The position numbers and the translations under genes were made by a program. From an uncultured Alistipes sp. (GTDB lineage Bacteria; Bacteroidota; Bacteroidia; Bacteroidales; Rikenellaceae): 13,234 bases of DNA. Under the pieces are notes generated by a model. That model saw nothing but the letters and a program-made list of their open reading frames with translations, made no database searches and was not told the origin of the DNA. Where the stretch lies: assembly GCA_900769525.1 (NCBI GenBank), contig CAAGGY010000165.1, forward strand, positions 1 to 13,234, written 5' to 3'. Of the stretch, positions 1 to 7,647 are shown one piece after another (position 1 is the first letter of the stretch; each line of letters begins with the position of its first letter).

Positions 1-110
1 CCGATAACCATGATTATCGACTCGGCGTCGAGGAGGAAGTCTGACGTGGTGTTGCCTCCTACCAGATGCTTGTCAAAGTCACTTGCTGCCTTTGCATTAT
101 TTGTCTCCAT
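1..110 (-). CDS. ftsZ: Cell division protein FtsZ, N-terminal fragment (cut by window edge)
   Basis: Only the first 36 codons are present; the gene continues past position 1. FtsZ is the tubulin-like GTPase that forms the cytoplasmic Z ring. The ATG at 108-110 opens a reading frame whose residues 31-36 read SIIMVI followed by a G codon start. This matches the first beta strand of FtsZ (usually S-I-I-K-V-I-G, just before the GGGG nucleotide loop), with Met in place of the usual Lys. The roughly 30 residues before it are polar and acidic, as expected of the variable FtsZ N-terminal tail. Position supports the call: it lies 49 nt downstream of ftsA on the same strand, the normal ftsQ-ftsA-ftsZ order. 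I see no separate TAnnTTTG promoter in the 49-nt gap, so it is probably read with ftsA. The GTPase motifs lie outside the window, so the call rests on one short match plus synteny. Confidence 0.85.
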   Translation of the reverse strand, partial: METNNAKAASDFDKHLVGGNTTSDFLLDAESIIMVI

Positions 111-159
111 TGTATATCTCTATTTATCGTTTTAACACATTGGGAATCTGTTGTTTGGC

Positions 160-1635
160 CTAATACTCTGTCTCCTGAGAGTCGCCAACAAAGGTGTTGC
201 CCAGATTCTCGATTCGACCACGTAGCCACTTGCCAAAGCGTGAGCCCTTAGGTTTCTCTGGCAACTCATCACCCTCATCTATCTGAGAGGCTGTGGTATC
301 AGGCTTTTTGACGCTTGGCTCTACATTCTGAGCTGCTGTCTCAGTTGCCTTAGGCTGCTCCTTCTGAGCCGTTGTCACCTCAGGCTGTGTGAATGCTGGC
401 TCTGGACGAGAGTAGACTGATAGGCCATTTGCCTTTGGTTTCTGCTCCACAGCACGTACACCAACGGTGCATGAGCCACGCTTTGCGCCATACAATAGCA
501 ACGATGCTACTGTTGTATCTGCTGTTGAGGTGATGTGCTCAAGCAGTGACTCCTCAACAAAGCCATACTCAGGGTGCATAATGCGAACATCCTCAATCTC
601 AAGCTCACGTGCAAAGAGTTTTTCAATGTCACGCATCTGCGAGCCACCACCAGTGAGCAGAAGTGTAGGGGTGAACTTTGAGCCGCAGCCCGCCTCCTTA
701 ATCTCACGGCGCACCCACTCGGCAATCTCACGAAGGCGTGCCTCGATAACTATTGCGAGGTTCTTACGAAGGATATTCTTCACAAGGCGGCACTTAGCAG
801 CCTGGAAAACAATCATGTCGTCGATAGCCAAATCCGAGATGGCCGAACCATACTGAATCTTAAGATCCTCGATATAGTTTGAAGGGATGCTCAATGAGCG
901 GATATCGTTGTTGATAGAGTTTGCTCCGATAGGGATAGAGGCGATATAGCGCACCTTGCCACCGTAGAGCACTGAGACATCGGTGACACCACCACCAAAG
1001 TCAACAACCACGGCACCATCCTGCATATCGTCGGTCGAGGCTATGGTATTGTGTAGCACCATTGCATTTGGCACCATCTCCTTGACTGTGATGTTGTTGC
1101 GCTGAAGGCATAGGCGCAGACGGTCGCTCATAACCTTATCGCAGAGTATGAAGTTGTAGGTCGCAGAGAGCACACGTCCATATGCGCCAACAGGTACCTC
1201 AACCTCTCGCTCGTCAATCTTGTAGCGCAATGGCTGCATAGAGAGTATAATCTCCTTGCTGTCAGGGAGTTTAACGCTCTGCATACGGCGATCAAGCTCG
1301 TCAATATCACGCTGAGTAATCTGGTTGCTACCATTGTGAAGCTCATCTTGAACATATACCAGGTCAGTGACCTGCACGCAACGGATAAAGTCGCCAGAGA
1401 GTCCTGCATAGGCCTCCGATATCTTCACGCCAAGCTGTGCCTCGATACGCTCCTTAGCGGCGATAACAGCCTTGCTAACCATCTCACTATTCTCAACACG
1501 GCCTGCATTAACACCGTCAACAGGCTCTGAAACGACGCCCCTGATGGTGACCAAGCCATCATCCTCAACATTGCCGACGGCAATAACCACGTTTGACGAA
1601 CCAACGTCAATTGCTACAATCTGCTTACCTTTCAT
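160..1635 (-). CDS. ftsA: Cell division protein FtsA
   Basis: A 491-residue actin-like ATPase that tethers FtsZ to the inner membrane and recruits later divisome proteins. The actin fold is clear: phosphate-1 loop AIDVGSSNVVIAVG at residues 8-21, FtsA-specific 1C subdomain at about 87-165, phosphate-2 loop VVDFGGGVTDVSVL at about 210-223, and adenosine motif LLLTGGGSQ at about 325-333. After the fold ends near residue 396 comes a low-complexity linker rich in Pro, Gln, Glu, Thr and Lys (about 397-463). The end (about 464-482, with FGKWLRGRIENLGNTF) looks like the amphipathic membrane-targeting helix of FtsA. The linker makes it longer than the roughly 420-residue E. coli protein. The ATG at 1633-1635 starts four residues before the first core strand, as usual. 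It lies 65 nt after ftsQ and 49 nt before ftsZ in the same operon. Stop codon is TAG. Confidence 0.97.
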   Translation of the reverse strand: MKGKQIVAIDVGSSNVVIAVGNVEDDGLVTIRGVVSEPVDGVNAGRVENSEMVSKAVIAAKERIEAQLGVKISEAYAGLSGDFIRCVQVTDLVYVQDELHNGSNQITQRDIDELDRRMQSVKLPDSKEIILSMQPLRYKIDEREVEVPVGAYGRVLSATYNFILCDKVMSDRLRLCLQRNNITVKEMVPNAMVLHNTIASTDDMQDGAVVVDFGGGVTDVSVLYGGKVRYIASIPIGANSINNDIRSLSIPSNYIEDLKIQYGSAISDLAIDDMIVFQAAKCRLVKNILRKNLAIVIEARLREIAEWVRREIKEAGCGSKFTPTLLLTGGGSQMRDIEKLFARELEIEDVRIMHPEYGFVEESLLEHITSTADTTVASLLLYGAKRGSCTVGVRAVEQKPKANGLSVYSRPEPAFTQPEVTTAQKEQPKATETAAQNVEPSVKKPDTTASQIDEGDELPEKPKGSRFGKWLRGRIENLGNTFVGDSQETEY

Positions 1636-1700
1636 ACTCTATCTTGTTTTTATTTTTTATCATCTTAACTCTTTGCTGTTCATGCTATTGATGGTGCTTA

Positions 1701-2810
1701 CTACTCCCGTGTTGGAGCTTTATGGCACACCAGCTGACCATCGTAGCGAACGCTGACATAGTTGTAGGCATCCCAACCTACGCTGCTTAGAACGCTTGAG
1801 TAGAAGCGTTCGAGGGCCTTGAACTTTCGCTCAGTGTTTATCACCTCGCCAAAGTCGATGATGAAATCTCCTGAACGTGGTATCAGCTTAAGGAGCATAT
1901 CACCAGAGCCACTCTCAGAGATTACAACCTGCGTAATCTCTGCACCCCAGAACTTGTCACGAAGCACATACTCTACGAAGCCCTTAAGGTTTTCGAAGTC
2001 GGCATCACGCTTACGCATCATGTTGATGTTGGCGTAGATGCTACTCTGCTGTTTCTCAAGCTCCTCAATCCTCTTTTCTCGTATTCGCTCCTCATCGTTG
2101 TGGCGATGTTCAAATGCCTCGATATACAACTTTAGGGCCTCGGTTAGCGATTCGTGGCGCTCTTTGGACATAAACCACGACTTATGAACCACGCTGTCCT
2201 TCACTTCTCGAAGGCGACCTTTAGCTCTCTTGCTATCACGATATATCGAAAACTTCTCTTGCTCGATATCATCAATATTTCGTCTTAAAGAGTGTATTGA
2301 GTCGAGGACAAAGTTGGCAATATTTCCTACGAAGTCACTATCGAAAAATGGTTTGTAGCCTCCAGTCATTACGGGGACATAGGCGGCGTAGCCATCACTT
2401 GCCTTGAAGATGTGTCCATCTCGTGCAACGTAGTGGTTGTAGCCGTCGACCTTCAGTCGCATAATTGGCTCACGCTGCACAATGCTCATCTCGATATATC
2501 CATCGTGCGTGATGAAGGCATTGGCAGCAGCCACAGCGCTATGTTGCAATGCGACACTCTCAAGCTCGGCAAGGTCTACCTGCTCGATGGTCCCTCCCTC
2601 TGGGTGTATGTCGTGGTGCTTAAACCACCTATTCATCGAGGCCTCGTCGATAAGGTTGTGTCCCTCTGCTCCATCTATGCAGATGCTAAAGCCTGTAACC
2701 TGCTGGGTGCTACGATGCTGCTTAGCACCTATATGGGCTAAGACTATAACCGCAATGATGGCTGCAACAAGCAGCACATATCCCACGACGATGGCTATTC
2801 GCTTCAACAT
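1701..2810 (-). CDS. ftsQ: Cell division protein FtsQ with a long helical insertion
   Basis: A 369-residue bitopic inner-membrane protein that in other bacteria links FtsL-FtsB to the divisome from the periplasm. Residues 1-3 are cytoplasmic (Lys, Arg at 3-4), followed by one membrane helix at about 5-27. A POTRA-like region spans about 38-119. The beta domain begins near 120 and includes YVPVMTGGYKPFF at 144-156. The conserved end follows: FWGAEITQ (287-294), LKLIPRSGDFIIDFG (307-321), KFKALERFY (329-337), GWDAYNYVSVRYDGQLVC (345-362). Between FVGNIANFV (160-168) and LKGFVEYVLRDKFW (275-288) there are about 105 extra, highly charged, helix-forming residues that I do not expect in Bacteroides-type FtsQ, which is near 250 residues. 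It starts 11 nt after murC and ends 65 nt before ftsA. Identity is firm from the conserved C-terminus and position; the insert's role is unknown. Confidence 0.93.
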   Translation of the reverse strand: MLKRIAIVVGYVLLVAAIIAVIVLAHIGAKQHRSTQQVTGFSICIDGAEGHNLIDEASMNRWFKHHDIHPEGGTIEQVDLAELESVALQHSAVAAANAFITHDGYIEMSIVQREPIMRLKVDGYNHYVARDGHIFKASDGYAAYVPVMTGGYKPFFDSDFVGNIANFVLDSIHSLRRNIDDIEQEKFSIYRDSKRAKGRLREVKDSVVHKSWFMSKERHESLTEALKLYIEAFEHRHNDEERIREKRIEELEKQQSSIYANINMMRKRDADFENLKGFVEYVLRDKFWGAEITQVVISESGSGDMLLKLIPRSGDFIIDFGEVINTERKFKALERFYSSVLSSVGWDAYNYVSVRYDGQLVCHKAPTRE

Positions 2811-2821
2811 CTAAAATACTC

Positions 2822-4210
2822 TTAAAAACTCTTCTTACTAAGTGCCTGGGCAATGCCACTGCAAGTAACATCAATATTTCCTGCTCCAAAGGTTACCACA
2901 ACGTCGGTATCCATCGTAGCAACTCTCTCGGCGAGCTCCTCACGCTCGGCAAGAGTCCACTCCACCTTTAACATCCTACCAATCATCTCGGAGCATACAC
3001 CCTCGATAGGCTCTTCACGTGCTGGGTAGATAGGCACGAGAATAACCTCATCGGCAAGCGATAGTGCTTCGGCAAACTCTGGTGCCAAATCCTGCGTACG
3101 TGTGTAGAGGTGTGGCTGGAAGATTGCCAGGAGTCTGCGGCCAGGGAAAATTCCTCGCAGCGACTCGATGGTGGCACGTAGCTCCTCTGGGTGGTGGGCA
3201 TAGTCGTCGATATAGACCTGCTTCGGGGTGTTTACATAGACCTCCATACGGCGCTTCACGCCTTCAAACTCTCTGAGTGCTCGGCGTACTGCCTCCCTAT
3301 CAAAGACCTTGTTCTCAATCTTGGCTGCACACCAGTGCATAGCCACAGCGGCGACAGCATTCTCGATATGCACCTTACCCAATATGCCGAGCTCGCAATC
3401 CTCAATGCGTCCATCGGGAAGTACGACATCGTAGAGGTAGTGGCCACCCTCTACGAGGCGGATGTTCTCGGCGTGGAAGTCGCCACCCTTATCGCACGAA
3501 TAGCGGTAGAGTGTGCGCTCCGAGCTGTCGAACTTAAGCTCCACACCCTGCTTGAGGATGAGTGCTCCGCCCGGCTTTATCTGCGAGGCAAACTGCTCGA
3601 AGGCCTCGACCACAGCCTCCACAGTACCGTAGATGTCGAGGTGGTCGGCATCAACAGCTGTGATCACCGCAACGTCGGGGTGCAAGCGTAGGAACGAGCG
3701 GTCGTACTCATCGGCCTCGACAACAAGACGACGTCCCTCGCCTAAGACGAGGTTCGAGCTAAAGTTGCGCGATATGCCTCCGAGGAATGCGCTTCCCTCA
3801 CCTGCTGCAGCGTGGTTGAGCCATGCTGCAAGTGTCGATGTGGTGGTCTTGCCATGAGTTCCTGCAACAGCCATGCTGAGCTTACCCTCCGAAAGCACGC
3901 CAAGCATTGCTGAGCGCTTCTCGATGGTAAAGCCACGCTCACGCAGCCATGCCCACTCCTTATGGTCGGCAGGAATGGCAGGTGTGAGCACCACGAGGGT
4001 ATCATCCTTCGAGCGCATAGCCACAGGGATGAGCTCTGGGTCATCGTCGTAGTGTATTGCGGCACCCTCCGCCTCCAGCTCACGGGTAAGGGGTGTTGCT
4101 GTGCGGTCGTAGCCCGCAACGGCATAGCCCTCGTGCATAAAGTAGCGGGCGATGGCACTCATACCGATACCTCCAATACCGAGGAAATATATATTCTTCA
4201 GGCCCTTCAT
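2822..4210 (-). CDS. murC: UDP-N-acetylmuramate--L-alanine ligase
   Basis: A 462-residue cytoplasmic Mur ligase that adds L-alanine to UDP-N-acetylmuramic acid with ATP, the first amino acid of the peptidoglycan stem peptide. The N-terminal UDP-binding domain has the dinucleotide-type loop GIGGIGMSAIA at residues 11-21. The central ATPase domain has the Mur P-loop AGTHGKTTT at about 116-124, then VVEADEYDRSFL and AVDADHLDIYG, which are diagnostic of MurC. The C-terminal domain carries DDYAHHPEEL, FQPHLYTRT and VPIYPAREEPIEGV, also typical of MurC rather than MurD, E or F. Length is normal. The ATG at 4208-4210 lies 3 nt after the murG stop, and ftsQ starts 11 nt after its TAA, so it is embedded in a tight operon and is probably translated with murG by coupling. 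I see no promoter of its own. Confidence 0.98.
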   Translation of the reverse strand: MKGLKNIYFLGIGGIGMSAIARYFMHEGYAVAGYDRTATPLTRELEAEGAAIHYDDDPELIPVAMRSKDDTLVVLTPAIPADHKEWAWLRERGFTIEKRSAMLGVLSEGKLSMAVAGTHGKTTTSTLAAWLNHAAAGEGSAFLGGISRNFSSNLVLGEGRRLVVEADEYDRSFLRLHPDVAVITAVDADHLDIYGTVEAVVEAFEQFASQIKPGGALILKQGVELKFDSSERTLYRYSCDKGGDFHAENIRLVEGGHYLYDVVLPDGRIEDCELGILGKVHIENAVAAVAMHWCAAKIENKVFDREAVRRALREFEGVKRRMEVYVNTPKQVYIDDYAHHPEELRATIESLRGIFPGRRLLAIFQPHLYTRTQDLAPEFAEALSLADEVILVPIYPAREEPIEGVCSEMIGRMLKVEWTLAEREELAERVATMDTDVVVTFGAGNIDVTCSGIAQALSKKSF

Positions 4211-4213
4211 ATC

Positions 4214-5335
4214 CTATAGAGCAGAATTTAGCTCATTTTCTATTTCGTTAACGACTCTTTCTGCTGCATCGCCAATTGCAAGTTTAGCGATATTCCCGCT
4301 AAGTGACTCAAGGCGACGCTCATCACGCACAATCTCCAACGCCAGCTCCATGCCATGTTTGATAGCCTCTCTGTCAGCAACAATCTCGGCTGCACCCTTC
4401 TCTACAAGGGCCATAGCATTCTTTGTCTGGTGGTCCTCAGAGACATTTGGCGATGGAACAAATATCGTAGGCTTAGCCACAAGGCATAGCTCCGACACGG
4501 TGCAAGCACCGCTACGTGATATCACCACATCTGAGGCTGCATAGGCGTAGTCCATGCGGTCGATGAAGGCTCCTTGCCAAATATTCTTTGTAGGGTGGTC
4601 GGCAAGAAACTGCTGCATCTCACGCTCGTAGTACTTTCCTGTCTGCCAGATAACCTGTACAGGGGCCTCGCCGTTGAGGGTGAGAATCCACGCCTTCATC
4701 ATCTCGTTGAGCGTGCGTGTGCCGAGCGAGCCACCCACGACCATAACCACGGGGAGTGAGCTATCGAAGCCGTAGTAGGCGAGTGCCTCGCTGCGGTTGC
4801 TGCCATCAGCACTAAAGCGACCACGCAATGGGTTACCCGTCATCACAATGCGCTCTGCAGGGAAGAAACGCTCCATCTTGTCGTAGGCCACGCAGATGCG
4901 CTTAGCACGCTTAGAGAGTAGCTTGTTCGTTACGCCGGCATAGGAGTTCTGCTCCTGGATGATGGTTGGAATGCCCAGACGCTGTGCTGCCCAAAGGATA
5001 GGTGCTGAGGCGTAGCCACCAAAGCCAACGACGATGTCGGCCTTGAACTCACGCACCAGACGCTTAGCACGGCGGATGCTCGACAATATCTTGAATGGCA
5101 CCTTGAGGTTGTTGATGATGTTGTCCTTGTTCAGCTTGCGCTGGATACCTGCAACGGGCAGACCCTCGATGCGATAGCCAAGAGCTGGAACCTTCTCCAT
5201 CTCCATCTTACCCTCTGCGCCAACAAACAAAATCTCAACATCGTCGCCCCATTTGCGCTTTAGAGCCTCGGCAACTGCTACAGCTGGATATATGTGTCCT
5301 CCGGTACCGCCACCAGAGAGAATTATTCGTCTCAT
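4214..5335 (-). CDS. murG: UDP-N-acetylglucosamine--N-acetylmuramyl-(pentapeptide) pyrophosphoryl-undecaprenol GlcNAc transferase
   Basis: A 373-residue GT-B (GT28 family) glycosyltransferase on the inner face of the cytoplasmic membrane. It converts lipid I to lipid II, the last cytoplasmic step of peptidoglycan precursor synthesis. Visible landmarks are the N-terminal glycine loop SGGGTGGHIYPA at 7-18, GFGGYASAPILWAA at 104-117, QEQNSYAGVTNKLL at about 127-140, the second glycine loop VGGSLGTRTLNE in the C-terminal domain, and SRSGACTVSEL plus PSPNVSEDHQTKNA, which form the UDP-GlcNAc site. Length is typical. The ATG at 5333-5335 is the only start that keeps the glycine loop near the N-terminus, and its A is shared with a TAA stop in another frame (TAATG). 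It is the first gene of the operon. In most dcw clusters ftsW and murD precede murG; here a transketolase gene does. Confidence 0.98.
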   Translation of the reverse strand: MRRIILSGGGTGGHIYPAVAVAEALKRKWGDDVEILFVGAEGKMEMEKVPALGYRIEGLPVAGIQRKLNKDNIINNLKVPFKILSSIRRAKRLVREFKADIVVGFGGYASAPILWAAQRLGIPTIIQEQNSYAGVTNKLLSKRAKRICVAYDKMERFFPAERIVMTGNPLRGRFSADGSNRSEALAYYGFDSSLPVVMVVGGSLGTRTLNEMMKAWILTLNGEAPVQVIWQTGKYYEREMQQFLADHPTKNIWQGAFIDRMDYAYAASDVVISRSGACTVSELCLVAKPTIFVPSPNVSEDHQTKNAMALVEKGAAEIVADREAIKHGMELALEIVRDERRLESLSGNIAKLAIGDAAERVVNEIENELNSAL

Positions 5336-5385
5336 TATCTTCGGTTGTTGTAACTACACTCTTGACGATAGCTTCTGACCATCAT
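5335..5385 (-). CDS. Possible 16-codon leader ORF overlapping the murG start
   Basis: In the leader before murG a short frame begins with two consecutive ATG codons (5385 and 5382) and encodes MMVRSYRQECSYNNRR. Its TAA stop shares one base with the murG ATG, giving TAATG. That geometry is typical of translational coupling, in which a ribosome ending the short ORF restarts on murG. No homology is recognisable. A frame this short can arise by chance, and no Shine-Dalgarno sequence supports its start, so I report it as a candidate only. Confidence 0.25.
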   Translation of the reverse strand: MMVRSYRQECSYNNRR

Positions 5386-5464
5386 CGAAATGTAATACTT
5401 TGATACTTAATGTGTTGTGTGTGACAACTTACGCGTGTAGGCGTATGCGTGCAATTTCACCCTA

Positions 5465-5495
5465 CAAAAGTATGAATTATCGATGGAAAATACAA
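5465..5495 (-). promoter_or_regulatory. Promoter of the murG-murC-ftsQ-ftsA-ftsZ operon
   Basis: Read on the minus strand, a perfect Bacteroidota -7 element TACTTTTG (consensus TAnnTTTG) lies at 5472-5465, preceded by a TTG at 5495-5493 as the -33 element. The spacing is 20 bp, within the usual 19-21. Transcription should start near 5458-5460, leaving a leader of about 120 nt before the murG ATG. The motif match is direct; activity is inferred. Confidence 0.75.
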
Positions 5496-5558
5496 TATGC
5501 GAATGTCTCTTTTTTTTGAAAAATTTTGATATACTTTTGGCTCAATTTTCTTCTCGCC

Positions 5559-5604
5559 AAAAACAAGAAGAGGGTGCCTCAACCCCTCGGTCGGACACCC
5601 TCTT
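5559..5604 (-). terminator. Rho-independent terminator downstream of transketolase
   Basis: Read on the minus strand, AAGAGGGTG (5604-5596) pairs perfectly with CACCCTCTT (5576-5568). The pairing extends inward by a T-G and a C-G pair around a C-rich/G-rich loop. It is followed by CTTG and a run of five T (5563-5559). The stem begins 19 nt after the transketolase stop. On the plus strand there is no T tract after the stem, so it should act mainly for transketolase, insulating the murG promoter region. Confidence 0.85.
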
Positions 5605-5622
5605 GCGCTATAAGGAATATCT

Positions 5623-7647
5623 CTACTTAAGCATTGCCTTTACCTCCTCGGCAACGGTCTTGCCGTTGTAGCCGAACTTCTCGTCGAGAACCTTGAAAGG
5701 TGCAGAGTAGCCGAAGTGGTCGAAGCCGTGGATGAAGCCACGCTCACCAACCAAGCCTGCGAGGTTTACTGACAAGCCTGAAGTCATACCATAGCGTGGC
5801 AAGTTGCCAAGCACAGATGCCTGATACTCAGGATCCTGGTCACGGAACAAGCCCTCAGATGAGATTGATACAACACGTGTTGCGATGCCCTCCTGTGCCA
5901 AGATCTCAGCACCCTCAACGAGTGTTGAAACCTCCGAGCCTGTAGCGATCAACGTAACCTTTGCATCGGCTGAGTCGAGGACAACATAACCACCCTTTGA
6001 AGCCTTCATTGCCTCATCACGACGTGACTGGCCACCAAGAGCTGGCAACGACTTGATATTCTGGCGAGAGAGAATCAAAGCCACAGGACGCTTCTCCTCC
6101 AAAGCCATCTTCCAAGCTGCTACAGTCTCCTCAGCATCTGCAGGGCGAAGAACAAGCATTGAGCGCTGGCCTGAGTGGTTGTGGAGGTGCTCCATAAGGC
6201 GGATCTGAGCCTCGTGCTCAACAGGCTCGTGGGTAGGGCCATCCTCGCCTACACGGAATGAGTCGTGTGTCCAGATATAGATAACGTGCTTCTCCATAAG
6301 GGCTGAAAGACGCACTGCTGGCTTCATATAGTCAGAGAATACGAAGAAGGTACCGCAAGCAGGGATAATACCACCGTGGAGTGCCATACCGTTCATCACG
6401 CAAGCCATAGTAAGCTCGGCAACACCTGCCTGGAAGAAGTTGCCAGAGAAGTCACCCTTAGTGAATGCCTTAGTCTTCTTCAAGAAGCCGTCGGTCTTAT
6501 CAGAGTTAGAGAGGTCGGCAGATGAAACAACCATGTTCTCAACGTGCTCTGCGAAGTAGCCGAGCATAGCTGATGATGCAGAACGTGTTGCATCGTCTGG
6601 CTTGATGTTGATTGCTGAGTAGTCGATCTCAGGGAGCTTGCCAGAGTAGAAGTTATCCATCTTCTCAGCGAGTGCTGGGTTCTCAGCACGCCACTTAGCC
6701 TCAACCTCCTGCATCTGCTTAGCCCAAGCACGGAGCTCCTCGCGACGAGCAGCGTAAACCTCCTTAGACTCCTCAAACACTGCGAATGGCTCATCAGGGT
6801 TACCGCCGAGGTTCTTAATAGTAGCTGCGATATCTGCACCAGCAGCTGTAAGTGGCTGACCGTGAGTAGATACCATGTTCTCGAAGCTTGAGCCATCAGC
6901 TTTGCGAGCACCGTAGCCCATGATAGTCTTACCGATGATGAGTGTAGGACGCTCAGTCTCTGCATTTGCAGCCTTCAAAGCGGCACGAATCTCGTCGATA
7001 GACTGGCCATTAACTGTGATTACGTTCCAGTTCCAAGCCTTATACTTCATCTCGATATCCTCTGTGTCAACCTCGTCACACTTAGTTGAGAGCTGGATGT
7101 TGTTCGAGTCGTAGTACATGATAAGGTTTGCAAGACCGAGGTGGCCAGCGATACGGCCAACGCCCTGTGAAATCTCCTCCTGAACAGCACCGTCAGAGAT
7201 AAAGGCGTAGGTCTTGTGGGCCATCCACTCGCCAAAGCGAGCAACCATGAAGCGCTCTGCGATAGCGGCACCGAGAGCCATAGCGTGACCCTGGCCGAGA
7301 GGACCAGATGTGTTCTCAACGCCGCGCAATACGTCAACCTCTGGGTGGCCAGGAGTTACGCTGCCCCACTGACGCAATGACTGCAAGTCCTCAGTGGTGT
7401 AAGTGCCTGCCAATGAGAGTACTGCATAGAGCATAGGTGACATGTGGCCTGGATCCAAGAAGAGGCGGTCACGGTGAGGATAAGCCATGTTCTCAGGGTC
7501 GTAGCGGAGGAACTCGGCATAGAGCACGTTGATGAAATCTGCACCGCCCATAGCACCACCTGGGTGACCTGACTTAGCCTTCTCTACCATCGAAGCAGCC
7601 AAGATACGGATGTTGTCGGCTGCACGCTGAAGTTTGTTGTTCTGCAT
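5623..7647 (-). CDS. tkt: Transketolase
   Basis: A 674-residue cytoplasmic thiamine-diphosphate and metal-dependent enzyme. It moves two-carbon ketol units between sugar phosphates, joining the pentose phosphate pathway to glycolysis. Residues follow the family: SGHPGGAMGG with His28 near the N-terminus, DPGHMSP, GPLGQGHAMALG, the ThDP/metal motif with Asp152 and Asn182 thirty residues apart, catalytic Glu in GVAEL at 411 (the position it holds in E. coli TktA), THDSFRVGEDGPTHEPVE, and LRPADAEET. The thiamine motif reads SDG rather than GDG, which I recall as usual in Bacteroidales. I chose the ATG at 7645-7647 because MQNNKLQRAADNIR matches normal family N-termini. An in-frame ATG at 7719 would add 24 poorly conserved residues and lies only about 8-10 nt after the predicted transcription start. 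The gene stands alone, with its own promoter and terminator, divergent from pgk. Confidence 0.97.
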   Translation of the reverse strand: MQNNKLQRAADNIRILAASMVEKAKSGHPGGAMGGADFINVLYAEFLRYDPENMAYPHRDRLFLDPGHMSPMLYAVLSLAGTYTTEDLQSLRQWGSVTPGHPEVDVLRGVENTSGPLGQGHAMALGAAIAERFMVARFGEWMAHKTYAFISDGAVQEEISQGVGRIAGHLGLANLIMYYDSNNIQLSTKCDEVDTEDIEMKYKAWNWNVITVNGQSIDEIRAALKAANAETERPTLIIGKTIMGYGARKADGSSFENMVSTHGQPLTAAGADIAATIKNLGGNPDEPFAVFEESKEVYAARREELRAWAKQMQEVEAKWRAENPALAEKMDNFYSGKLPEIDYSAINIKPDDATRSASSAMLGYFAEHVENMVVSSADLSNSDKTDGFLKKTKAFTKGDFSGNFFQAGVAELTMACVMNGMALHGGIIPACGTFFVFSDYMKPAVRLSALMEKHVIYIWTHDSFRVGEDGPTHEPVEHEAQIRLMEHLHNHSGQRSMLVLRPADAEETVAAWKMALEEKRPVALILSRQNIKSLPALGGQSRRDEAMKASKGGYVVLDSADAKVTLIATGSEVSTLVEGAEILAQEGIATRVVSISSEGLFRDQDPEYQASVLGNLPRYGMTSGLSVNLAGLVGERGFIHGFDHFGYSAPFKVLDEKFGYNGKTVAEEVKAMLK

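Noticed and set aside
1625..1663. A 12-codon frame on the minus strand upstream of and overlapping the ftsA start
   Set aside because: It is A-rich, short and out of frame with ftsA, without a coupling-type stop; a chance frame in an A/T-rich gap is the simpler reading.
3191..3691. A 166-codon open frame on the plus strand inside murC
   Set aside because: It is fully antisense to conserved murC and shows no recognisable domain, so it is a shadow frame.
3742..4158. A 138-codon frame on the minus strand in another phase of murC
   Set aside because: It overlaps the well-supported murC frame on the same strand and has a composition typical of an out-of-frame reading.
5532..5539. A plus-strand TACTTTTG that matches the -7 consensus
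   Set aside because: There is no TTG 19-21 bp upstream (the nearest TTTG is 13 bp away) and no plus-strand gene follows; it would only read into the transketolase terminator and 3' end.
5483..5671. A 62-codon plus-strand frame in the gap between murG and transketolase
   Set aside because: It spans the murG promoter, the transketolase terminator and the end of transketolase, and has no recognisable domain.
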